A stretch of DNA of 64,000 nt. Source: Woeseiaceae bacterium. GTDB lineage: Bacteria > Pseudomonadota > Gammaproteobacteria > Steroidobacterales > Woeseiaceae. Made by a program: the position numbers and the translations under genes. Numbering within the stretch: position 1 is the first letter of the stretch; each line of letters begins with the position of its first letter. The notes beneath the pieces were generated by a model. That model saw nothing but the letters and a program-made list of their open reading frames with translations, was not told where the DNA came from and did not search any database. Of the stretch, positions 1-8,221 are shown piece by piece. The stretch spans positions 1-64,000 of the forward strand of contig JANQMR010000007.1 of assembly GCA_028279985.1 (NCBI GenBank). Direction: 5' to 3'.

Positions 1-69
1 ATTGCGGAGGCGCTGGGAATTACCAAACAGGCCGTCCACAAAAAGTACGCCAAGTTGCGCAAACAATAG
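1..69 (+). CDS. C-terminal end of a helix-turn-helix protein (partial)
   Basis: The first 22 codons read in frame from base 1 end at TAG 67-69. They spell the end of a helix-turn-helix: the core ALGITKQAVHKKYAKL looks like the turn and recognition helix of a small DNA-binding protein. The body of the gene lies outside the window. It ends 13 bases before the Clp-N-domain gene and was probably cotranscribed with it. Small HTH genes do occur beside stand-alone Clp-N proteins, but the family cannot be settled from this fragment. Confidence 0.6.
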   Translation: MAEALGITKQAVHKKYAKLRKQ

Positions 70-82
70 TCGGGGGTGTCGG

Positions 83-601
83 ATGCTTAAAGCAATGAGA
101 CGTCGCTTCAAGGACATGCGAACCATCAGTCAGCTTTCTGTCGGTGCAGAGAAGATCGCTCATGAAAGTGGTGACGACAAGCCCGGTGCCGAGCACTTCA
201 TGTTGGCCGCCTTTGACCTCTCTGACGGTTCGGCAAAACGGGTTTTTGAGCATTTCGACGTTGATCGAGACACCTTGGTTTCCGCCATTGATACGCAGTA
301 TGAACAAGGTCTCCGCCACATCGGTATCGAACCCGATCAGTTGAGCACGGATGCCACGGCGGTCGAGCCGGTGCGGCATCGGCGTCTGTCCTATCAGGCC
401 CAACCTTCGGTAACGACCCTGTTTAAACAACTGTATGCGGAACACCAGACATTGCGTAGCGCTCCGCTTTCGGGAGCACTGGTCGTTGCTGCGGTCGCTA
501 AGCTCGAGCATGGCGTTACCTCGAGAATGTTTCGCGACATGGGGATCTGCCGGGAACAACTTGGAGTGCTTGCTGAAGCGGAAGCCGCTAGCGCCAGATA
601 A
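83..601 (+). CDS. Stand-alone Clp N-domain (Clp_N) protein
   Basis: The 172-residue product has two copies of the Clp amino-terminal fold and no ATPase domain. The first repeat (about residues 15-70) includes GAEHFMLAAFDL, matching the usual 'EHLLLALL' helix. The second (about 105-165) includes SGALVVAAVAKLEHGVTSRMF. In ClpA/ClpC such domains dock substrates and adaptors. A free-standing copy may be an adaptor or a regulator paired with the preceding HTH protein, which is inference. I start at ATG 83 because the reading frame upstream overlaps the HTH gene. The gene ends tail-to-tail with the IalB-family gene. Confidence 0.7.
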   Translation: MLKAMRRRFKDMRTISQLSVGAEKIAHESGDDKPGAEHFMLAAFDLSDGSAKRVFEHFDVDRDTLVSAIDTQYEQGLRHIGIEPDQLSTDATAVEPVRHRRLSYQAQPSVTTLFKQLYAEHQTLRSAPLSGALVVAAVAKLEHGVTSRMFRDMGICREQLGVLAEAEAASAR

Positions 602-728
602 CGATTCGCTGCAAGGGCTGCGCATTGTGAGTCTATTTGCCGTCTTGGATTGCGCCGCCGACTTGAAAGTAAGCAAGCCAAAGAAACACTCTGCCCGGAA
701 TAATCTCGCGGCTTGAGCGGACCGGTCC

Positions 729-1253
729 TTAAAAACTATCGGCCCATTCGCGATTGCGTTCGGTCATCACTTTAAGCGCCTGGGTGAAGCCCTGGAACGA
801 CAGCGGGATGCTCAAGGGTTGGCCGTCGCTGTCAATAACGACGAGCACACCTGCCTGGCCGGCTTTGAACGGCTCAAGTATCTCATCGGTCGCCATGCGT
901 TCGATAAAGCAGCCCGCTTCATTACAGCGGGTAAAATTGTAGTCGGTCAGCACCGGTCCTTCGTCGACCCGGATGGCGACGCCCTGGAGCAGCAGAACCC
1001 CCAGCGGGACAACGATCTGAACGCCATACGAGGCTTCACGGCCGGCGTGGGCCACGGAAAACTGCATGACCTGGGTGTTACTCTCCAGGTTTTGGGCAAA
1101 CTGTACGATATCGCAGGGCGGCAACTCCTGCCGTTCTACGCAGCGCACCGCCCAGTCGCCATAAATCTCGTTCTCCGGCTCGGCGGCGGTGCTGCCGGAC
1201 GCGGTGGCCAATAGCAGCAGCGCTGCCGGAAGAATAGGCAGGATTTTGTTCAA
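729..1253 (-). CDS. Invasion-associated locus B (IalB) family periplasmic protein
   Basis: The 174-residue product has a cleavable signal peptide (about residues 1-24, ending STAA) and then the IalB fold beginning YGDWAVRC. There are four cysteines (two near residues 38 and 47, two in TRCNEAGC), consistent with a disulfide-bonded periplasmic protein. IalB was first described in Bartonella invasion, but most members have no proven role. I place the start at TTG 1253 because a GGAGG stands a few bases upstream and the signal peptide begins there; longer forms add an unlikely 34-residue N-terminus. It lies 110 bases downstream of the TpsA gene and is probably in the same transcript, so it may assist the exoprotein. 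Confidence 0.75.
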   Translation of the reverse strand: MNKILPILPAALLLLATASGSTAAEPENEIYGDWAVRCVERQELPPCDIVQFAQNLESNTQVMQFSVAHAGREASYGVQIVVPLGVLLLQGVAIRVDEGPVLTDYNFTRCNEAGCFIERMATDEILEPFKAGQAGVLVVIDSDGQPLSIPLSFQGFTQALKVMTERNREWADSF

Positions 1254-1363
1254 AATAAGCCTCCAACATTTTTGTCTGCATCTGTGAACATGGGCCACTT
1301 CATTGTATGTATATATGTAAGGAGGAAGAAACGGTCCGGCCAATCGTCGGGGCACGCTTACGG

Positions 1364-4300
1364 TTACAGTCCGGACCCGATATAGTAGGTACCGCCCTCT
1401 GTGGACAGGTTCACGTTGTCATCCTCTTCATCGTCCGCAATAGATATCGTGGGCGAGTATTCGGTTTCCTCGCCATTGCATTGCCCTGCATTGGCGCCGC
1501 CGGCATGACAGGCAGCGAACGGCGGGATCCGTACCAGATTGTCATTGATGGTGCTGACCGGGGTCAGGCTCCATGGACCGACCATCACCGGCGTAATGGC
1601 GCCAATGGCTCCGCTAGCGCTGGTGGCGGTCAACAGGTAGTTACCGGCATCGGCGCCGGCCAGTTCCAGGCCGGTAACAGTGACCGTCTTGCCGGTACCC
1701 AGGTTGGCATCGTCATAGCTGCCGGTGGTGGCGTTGTTCAGGGTCACCGTGTCGTTGCCCAGTACCCCCGGGAGCAGATAGTTATCGGCAGCCAGGGTCG
1801 CGGCGGTGGTGCCGTCGAAGGTCTTGTCGACGTTACCGGTCAGTCCTGCCGTCAGCATCGCCGGGGTGATGTCGGCGGTGAGGCCGGTGGGCTGGATCAA
1901 GGTGTAGTTGCCCACATCGGTACCGGAGAGGGTGTAGCCCGAGGCCGTCACCGCCTTGTCCGTGCCGACGTTCTTGTCGGCGAAAGCGCCGCTGGCGGAG
2001 CCGCTGTTCAGCGTCACCGTATCGCCGCCGAGCACGCCCGCGAGCGCACCGCCGCTTAGGCTGGCCGTGGCGGTAGCGTCGTAAACCTTGTCGGCCGCGC
2101 TCACGCCGGTGATGGTCAGGCTGGCCGCTGTGATGTCCGCGGTGAGGCCGGTGGGCTGCTGGGTCAGGATGTAGTTGCCCGCATCGGTACCGGAGAGGGT
2201 GTAGCCCGAGACCGTCACCGCCTTGTCCGTGCCGACGTTCTTGTCGGCGAAAGCACCGCTGGCGGAGCCGCTGTTCAACGTCACCGTATCGCCGCCGAGC
2301 ACGCCCGCAAGCGTGCCGCCGCTTAGGCTGGCCGCGGTGGTAGCGTCGTAGACCTTGTCGGACGCGCTCACCCCGGTGATGGTCAGGCTGGCCGCGGTGA
2401 TGTCCGCGGTAAGACCGGTCGGCTGGGTCAGGGTGTAGTTGCCCGCATCGGTACCGGAGAGGGTGTAGCCCGAGACCGTCACCACCTTGTCGGTGCCGAC
2501 GTTCTTGTCGGCGAAAGCACCGCTGGCGGAGCCGCTGTTCAACGTCACCGTATCGCCGCCGAGCACACCCGCGAGCGTGCCGCCGCTCACGGTGGCCGTA
2601 GTCGTGGCATCGTAGACCTTGTCGGACGCACTCACCCCGGTCAACGTGAGGCTCGCCGCGGAGATGGAGCCGATGGCGGCGTTGGCGCTGGTCGTGGCCA
2701 TCTGGTAGCCGAACACGGTCACCGCGCCATTGGTGGCGCTCGCCATCGAGATGCCGCTGGCCGTCACCGTCTTGCCGCTGCCGGCGTTCTTGGTGTCGTA
2801 GCTGCCGGAGGTCGGGCTATTCAGGGTCACCGTGTCGCCGTCGATGGCGCCGGAGACGGAATAGTTGCCGGCCGCCAGGTTCGCCGTGGTGGTGGTGTCG
2901 TAGGTCTTGGCGATGCTGCCGGTGAGGCTCGGCGTGATGCTGGGCGCGATGGAGTAGAGGAAGCCGTCCTCTGCCGCGCCGCCGGCCGCCGCGGTCACGC
3001 CGCGGGTGGCGTTGTACTGCTTGAAGTCGTGGACGAGACCGCCGCGATTGTCTGCCGCCGGGTCGCTCGACCAAACCAGGAAGCGGCCGGAGCCTGCGGT
3101 GGCGAGCGCGCCTGCCCCTGCGTTGTTGATGAAGCCGTCGCCGGCGAGCTCGATGGAGGTGCCGGAGGTGGCCGAGGCGGTCAAGACCGCGCCACTGTTG
3201 AGCACGATGCCGGAGCCCGCGGTCGGGCCGCTGTTGACGGCCGAGATGGTGCCACCGGTGATGTCCTCCAGCGTGATATCGCCGCTGGCCGTGTTGGTCT
3301 TGCCGGCGCCGTCGCGTAGCTCGATTGCGACCGCCGCCGTGCCCGCATTGATATGAGTGCCCGCCGCCATGGTAATCGCCGCCGCGCCCGCGTCCCGCTG
3401 GCCATCGATGACACCGTTGGCCAGCGTGTCGTTGGCAAACAGCGAGACTGCGCCGCTGACGCCGCCGACGGTGGTGGTGATGTCGGCGTCGACCAGGATG
3501 GAGCGGCCCGCCTGCAGGGTCAGCGCGCCGATGGAACCGGGCGTGCCGGTCACCGTAATCGCCTGGGAAACGGTCAGGTCGTTGGAGGCCTGCAGCGTCA
3601 CCGCCGTGCCGTCGTCGAGAATGTCGACAATCTCGGCCGCCCCGACCGTGATGGTATCCGTCGGACTGTCACTGTAGCTGTCGGCATCGGCAACCGAAGC
3701 TTTGGCGCCGGTGAACAGATGGACCGCGCCGGAACCGTCCGTCGCGCGGCCCGACCCGTCATCGCTGAAGGCGCCAACGGCGAGGCTGTCGCCGGTCGCA
3801 TTGAGCGATACCGACCCGCCGAAACCATCGCCCGACTCGAGCGCGCTCACATCCACATTCGCGCCACCCGTATAGCCCTTGCCTATGGTGCCGGCGAGCG
3901 TGCTGTTGGTAAAGCTCGTGTCGGCGAAGGCGAACAGATAGACCGCACCGCTACCGGCGAGCGTGTTGTTGAAACCGTCATCGCCCGAGGCGCCAACGGC
4001 GAGGCGGTCACCGGCCGCGTTGAGCGATACCGACCCGCCGAAACCATCGCTCGCCTCGAGCGCGCTCACATCCACATTCTTGCCGCCCGTATAGCCGCTG
4101 CCCATGGTGCCTGCGAGCGTGCCGCCCGCGAAGCTGTTATCGGTGAAGGTGAAAAGATGGACCGCGCCGGCAAAGTTAACCGAGTTGTCGGGCCCGCTAT
4201 CTCCCAACGCGCCCACGGCGAGGCGGTCGCCGGCCGCATTGAGCGATACCGACCCGCCGAAACGGTCAAGCATGTCGAACGTGCCCATGTCGATATCGTT

Positions 4301-7300
4301 ACTGCCTGTATAGCCGGCGCCGATCGTGGCAGCGAGCGTTCCGCCGGTGAAACTGCCACTGGTATCGGTGAAGCTGAATAGATAGACCGCGCCTGACCCG
4401 ATCGGACTACTGTTATCCGGGCCTCGGTCCAAAGCAGCGCCGACGGCGAGGCGGTCGCCGGCCGCGTTGAGCGATACCGACCCGCCGAAACGGTCAAACG
4501 GGTCCAGCGCCACGTCGATATCGTTACTGCCCGTATAGCCGGCGCCGATCGTGGCAGCCAGTGCGCCATTGGCGAAGCTGCTATCGGTGAAGCTGAACAG
4601 ATAGACCGCGCCGGACGTACTGGTGGTGTTGCCTGAGCCTTCATCTCCGGTCGCGCCGACGGCGAGGCGGTCGCCGGCGGCGTTGAGCGATACCGACGTG
4701 CCGAAACGGTCGCTCGACTCGAGCGCGCTCACATCTACATTCTTGCCGCCCGTATAGCCCTTGCCGATCGTGGCCGTGACTGCGCCGCCGGCAAAGCTGT
4801 TATCGGTAAAGCTGAACAGATAGACCGCGCCGGTATTGCTGAACGTGTCGTTGAAGCCGTCATCGCCCGAGGCGCCGACGGCCAAGCGGTTGCCGGCCGC
4901 GTTGAGCGCAACCGCCCCGCCGAAAGTGTCGTCATTCCTCAGGGCGGTCACATCGAGATTCTTGCCGGCCGTATAGCCGGAACCGATGATCGCCCGCTGC
5001 GTGCCGCCGGAGAAGCTGGTGTCGGTGAAGGAGAAGAGATAGGCCGCGCCGGAGTTGGCCACCACATTGCCGAGCCCGTCATCGCGGAGCGCACCCACCG
5101 CCAGGCGGTCGCCGGCGGCGTTGAGCGATACCGAACGGCCGAAATTATCGCCCGAATCCAGCGCGCTCACATCCACATCCCTAAACACCGTATAGCCCTG
5201 GCCCATCGTGGCGATGAGTTGCCCGTTGGAGAAGCTGTTATCGGTGAAGGTGAACAGATAAACCGCACCGGAATCGGCCGTTGTATCGCCCGACCCGTCA
5301 TCCGCAGCTGCCCCGACGGCAAGGCGGTCGCCGGCCGCATTCAGCGAGACGCCGGTACCGAACGTATCGCCCGCTGCCAAGGAGGCAGTCATGTCGATAT
5401 TCTTGCTACCCGTATAGCCGGCGCCGATCGTGGCGGCGAGCGTTCCACCGGTGAAGCTCGTATTGGTGAAGCTGAACAGATAGACCGCGCCGGAATTGGA
5501 GGTCCCATTGCCGGACCCGTCATCTTCGACCGCCCCGACGGCGAGACGGTCGCCGGCGGCGTTCAACGAGACCGCATAGCCAAAAACGTCGCTCGCCGCC
5601 AGCGCCGCCACGTCGACATTCCCGCCGCCCGTATAGCCCTTGCCCATGGTGGCCGCAAGCGCGCCGCCGGTGAAGCTGGTGTCGGTGAAGGTGAACAGAT
5701 AGACCGCGCCGGCGCTGCTCGTCAGATTGTCCGATCCGTCATCGCCAAACGCCCCCACGGCAAGCTGGTCGCCGTTGGCGTCGAGTGACACCGACCAGCC
5801 GAATTGGTCGCCTGCCCCCAAATTGGTCACGTTGACGTTGTTGCCGCCCATATAGCCGGCGCCGATCGTGGCGGCGAGCGTTCCGCCGGTGAAGCTCGTA
5901 TCGGTGAAGGTGAACAGGTAGGCTGCGCCGGAATCGATGGCCCCACCGCCGGACCCGTCATCACTGCGGGCGCCGACCGCGAGACGATCGCCGGCCGCAT
6001 TGAGCGAGACCGAGGCGCCGAAAGCGTCACTCGCCTCCAGCGCGCTCATATCCACATTCTTGCCGCCCGTATAGCCCTTGCCGATCGTGGCTTCGAGCGC
6101 GCCGCCGGCGAAATACGTGTCGGTGAAGGAGAACAGATGGACCGCACCGGCGCCGCTCGTCAGATTGTCCGATCCATCATCGGAAAACGAACCCACGGCA
6201 AGCCGGTCGCCGGCCCCGTTCAGAGCCACCGAGATGCCGAACAGATCGTCCGCCTCCAGCCCGCCCAGATCGGTGTTTGCGGCGCCGGCATAGCCGGCGC
6301 CGATGATTCCGGCATAAGACCAGTCGGAGACTTGCGAGGTAGTGCCGATGATGATGTTCTTCGGGTCGAGCAGCAGATGGCCGCCGGCGCCGACGCTCAC
6401 ATTGGCAAGTTCGGCGCGGCGCAGATCTTCGGCGGCCGAGATTTCGACCGAGCCGCCGGCCGCACCGCCCGTGGCGTCCACCGCGCCCAGGAAGGTGGTG
6501 AGTTGATCCGACCAGACCACCGCCGTGCCGCCGGCGCCGCCGGTGGCGCTCACATCGATGCGTGCGCCGTCATTGACGAAGGTCTGCGTCGCGTTGGCCA
6601 GCGCCGGCGTCCCGCCCCAGCGGGTCACGAAGCTGTCATGATAGGGTTGCGTCGGGTCCGGTGTCTTGCCGCCCTGGAAGGCCCCACCCACCCGGACAAG
6701 CCCGCCCTCGATGCGCCCGCGCGCAGAGAGCCCCGCCGACAGAAGACGCACGTCGTCCGCCGTCATGTCGATGCGCCCGCCGCGGCCGTAAAGTCCATCT
6801 GCAAAGTAATCGCCCGACGTTGCAACCTGGCTGTCCGCCGTGACGGTGATCACCCCGCCATGGGTGAGCCCGCTGGCGTCGGTCGAGCCGGTGGAACTCT
6901 CCATGAGGCGGTCCGCCTTGTAGGAAACCGTCCCACCTTCGCCGAGCACGCCCGTCGCCCGCACGGTCTCCGCGAGGGACAAGAGGCCGTCGGTCTCGAC
7001 ACGGATACTGCCGCCCGCTTTGCCCGAGGCGCTGACAACGCCGCCGAGGCCGGCGGCACCGGCCCTGATGTCGATGACCCCGCCGTCGCCGGTAACTTCC
7101 GCACCGGACGCCCCGTCCGCCAGGATCAGACCGTCGGAGATAAAACCGCCGGCGTCCACGGCGATGCGCCCGCCGCCCGCCGCACCCGAGGCCGATACCA
7201 GTGCATCGGTCTCCACATGCACCGAACCGGAAGCGGCCAGGGTGATGACACCGTTGGCGGCACGGACGGAGTCCGCCCGCACCACGCCATCGATGTTCAC

Positions 7301-8119
7301 CGACCGGTTGACCACGTCCCGGGCCGCGGCGGCGGTCAGGAGAATACGCCCGCCGGCAGCGTTGATTTCGCCGCTGTTCTCCACCAGTGCATTCAGGGGC
7401 GTGCCTTCGGCGTCGGTCAGGGTCTCGGCGATTTCGTCGCCCGCCGCAAAAGAGATCAGGCCGTCGCCGTAGAAATCCAGGGTAAAGCCGGCACCGGCAC
7501 CCAGGGCCACGCGGCCGAGATTGGCCGTGATGAGCCCGGTGTTACGCACATGGGGCGCCACCAGCGCCGCCAGGCCGGCGTCGCGGACGGTAATGCTGCC
7601 CTCATTGACGACTGACGCATCCAATAGACCGCTGCTATCGAAGCGCAACGCTCCGCCGTCCATGAAGCCGGCGTCGTCAAAGTCATGGGTGGTGGCGATA
7701 AGACCGGCGACATCCACCTTGGCGCCTTTACCGAACAAAATGCCGTTGGGGTTTACCAACACCACCCGGCCGTTGGCCTGGAGGGTGCCCAGAATCTCGG
7801 AGGGGTTGAGCCCGATGACCCGGTTGGCGGCGATGGCCTGGGCGCCGGGTTGATTGAAAATGAGGCTTTCACCAAGGCCGATGGACAAGCTGTCCCAGTT
7901 GATGATCGCGCGCTCGGAGCGTTGGGTGACAACGACGTTGGCACTGCCTTCACCGGCGATGGTGGCAACGCCGCCGACTACGGTGCCGCCGTCGGCGTTG
8001 GCCAGGGCCGATAGCGGGAAAGCCTGGCTGATCACCATGACCGCCGCAAGTGCTTTACTCAGCCCAGGGAAACCCGACCTACAGAACCTGCGATTCTGGA
8101 AAACCTGTCTTCGTAACAT
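1364..8119 (-). CDS. Large two-partner-secretion exoprotein (TpsA) with FG-GAP_2 and YDG repeats
   Basis: The product is about 2,251 residues. Signal peptide: residues 1-40, ending LSALA. TPS/haemagglutination-activity domain: about 45-300, with the NPNG motif at 123-126. This domain is recognised by the TpsB transporter encoded just upstream. Residues about 606-1470 hold 12 repeats of about 72 residues with the core GDRLAVGA..DDG...GAVYLF, matching FG-GAP_2 repeats. Residues about 1725-2176 hold five YDG-type repeats (KVYDATT..., three nearly identical). A cysteine pair (CHAGGANAGQC) lies near residue 2206, about 45 residues from the end, as in HMW-type exoproteins that stay tethered by C-terminal cysteines. 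I start at ATG 8119 because GGAGAG precedes it; 8152 is also possible. Probable role: surface adhesion or aggregation. Confidence 0.9.
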   Translation of the reverse strand: MLRRQVFQNRRFCRSGFPGLSKALAAVMVISQAFPLSALANADGGTVVGGVATIAGEGSANVVVTQRSERAIINWDSLSIGLGESLIFNQPGAQAIAANRVIGLNPSEILGTLQANGRVVLVNPNGILFGKGAKVDVAGLIATTHDFDDAGFMDGGALRFDSSGLLDASVVNEGSITVRDAGLAALVAPHVRNTGLITANLGRVALGAGAGFTLDFYGDGLISFAAGDEIAETLTDAEGTPLNALVENSGEINAAGGRILLTAAAARDVVNRSVNIDGVVRADSVRAANGVITLAASGSVHVETDALVSASGAAGGGRIAVDAGGFISDGLILADGASGAEVTGDGGVIDIRAGAAGLGGVVSASGKAGGSIRVETDGLLSLAETVRATGVLGEGGTVSYKADRLMESSTGSTDASGLTHGGVITVTADSQVATSGDYFADGLYGRGGRIDMTADDVRLLSAGLSARGRIEGGLVRVGGAFQGGKTPDPTQPYHDSFVTRWGGTPALANATQTFVNDGARIDVSATGGAGGTAVVWSDQLTTFLGAVDATGGAAGGSVEISAAEDLRRAELANVSVGAGGHLLLDPKNIIIGTTSQVSDWSYAGIIGAGYAGAANTDLGGLEADDLFGISVALNGAGDRLAVGSFSDDGSDNLTSGAGAVHLFSFTDTYFAGGALEATIGKGYTGGKNVDMSALEASDAFGASVSLNAAGDRLAVGARSDDGSGGGAIDSGAAYLFTFTDTSFTGGTLAATIGAGYMGGNNVNVTNLGAGDQFGWSVSLDANGDQLAVGAFGDDGSDNLTSSAGAVYLFTFTDTSFTGGALAATMGKGYTGGGNVDVAALAASDVFGYAVSLNAAGDRLAVGAVEDDGSGNGTSNSGAVYLFSFTNTSFTGGTLAATIGAGYTGSKNIDMTASLAAGDTFGTGVSLNAAGDRLAVGAAADDGSGDTTADSGAVYLFTFTDNSFSNGQLIATMGQGYTVFRDVDVSALDSGDNFGRSVSLNAAGDRLAVGALRDDGLGNVVANSGAAYLFSFTDTSFSGGTQRAIIGSGYTAGKNLDVTALRNDDTFGGAVALNAAGNRLAVGASGDDGFNDTFSNTGAVYLFSFTDNSFAGGAVTATIGKGYTGGKNVDVSALESSDRFGTSVSLNAAGDRLAVGATGDEGSGNTTSTSGAVYLFSFTDSSFANGALAATIGAGYTGSNDIDVALDPFDRFGGSVSLNAAGDRLAVGAALDRGPDNSSPIGSGAVYLFSFTDTSGSFTGGTLAATIGAGYTGSNDIDMGTFDMLDRFGGSVSLNAAGDRLAVGALGDSGPDNSVNFAGAVHLFTFTDNSFAGGTLAGTMGSGYTGGKNVDVSALEASDGFGGSVSLNAAGDRLAVGASGDDGFNNTLAGSGAVYLFAFADTSFTNSTLAGTIGKGYTGGANVDVSALESGDGFGGSVSLNATGDSLAVGAFSDDGSGRATDGSGAVHLFTGAKASVADADSYSDSPTDTITVGAAEIVDILDDGTAVTLQASNDLTVSQAITVTGTPGSIGALTLQAGRSILVDADITTTVGGVSGAVSLFANDTLANGVIDGQRDAGAAAITMAAGTHINAGTAAVAIELRDGAGKTNTASGDITLEDITGGTISAVNSGPTAGSGIVLNSGAVLTASATSGTSIELAGDGFINNAGAGALATAGSGRFLVWSSDPAADNRGGLVHDFKQYNATRGVTAAAGGAAEDGFLYSIAPSITPSLTGSIAKTYDTTTTANLAAGNYSVSGAIDGDTVTLNSPTSGSYDTKNAGSGKTVTASGISMASATNGAVTVFGYQMATTSANAAIGSISAASLTLTGVSASDKVYDATTTATVSGGTLAGVLGGDTVTLNSGSASGAFADKNVGTDKVVTVSGYTLSGTDAGNYTLTQPTGLTADITAASLTITGVSASDKVYDATTAASLSGGTLAGVLGGDTVTLNSGSASGAFADKNVGTDKAVTVSGYTLSGTDAGNYILTQQPTGLTADITAASLTITGVSAADKVYDATATASLSGGALAGVLGGDTVTLNSGSASGAFADKNVGTDKAVTASGYTLSGTDVGNYTLIQPTGLTADITPAMLTAGLTGNVDKTFDGTTAATLAADNYLLPGVLGNDTVTLNNATTGSYDDANLGTGKTVTVTGLELAGADAGNYLLTATSASGAIGAITPVMVGPWSLTPVSTINDNLVRIPPFAACHAGGANAGQCNGEETEYSPTISIADDEEDDNVNLSTEGGTYYIGSGL
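1590..2945 (-). repeat. Five YDG-type repeats in tpsA, three nearly identical
   Basis: This stretch encodes five consecutive domains of about 80-95 residues. Each carries a K(V/T)(Y/F)D.TT start, a GDTVTLN centre and a DAGNY-like end. The central three (about 1862-2640) are nearly identical at DNA level, sharing long runs such as those around TTGTCGGCGAAAGC. Such identity implies recent duplication or gene conversion and is a substrate for copy-number change. Confidence 0.85.
3700..6310 (-). repeat. Twelve FG-GAP_2-like repeats (about 216 bp each) in tpsA
   Basis: Twelve in-frame units of about 72 codons follow one another. Each starts near (A/G)T(I/M)GxGYTGG and carries FGxSVSLNAAGDRLAVGA, then DDG, then GAVYLFSFTDTSF. 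The units are related but clearly diverged, so they are older than the YDG duplicates. FG-GAP_2 units usually build beta-propeller blades; twelve units could form one or two propellers, or an elongated stalk inside a TPS beta-helix, which is inference. Confidence 0.85.
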
Positions 8120-8221
8120 ACTTCTCTCCAGTGCCTGTCTCATTACCTGCACCTGCCTGTTCTTTAATGTCTTGCTTTGGCAGCCATGCCACGCTCACTG
8201 CACGCGGCTTGCCGTGGGGGG

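Noticed and set aside
3353..7615. Long plus-strand open frames (up to about 600 codons) opposite tpsA
   Set aside because: They mirror the FG-GAP_2 repeats on the other strand, have no family resemblance, and arise from GC-rich repeated codons.
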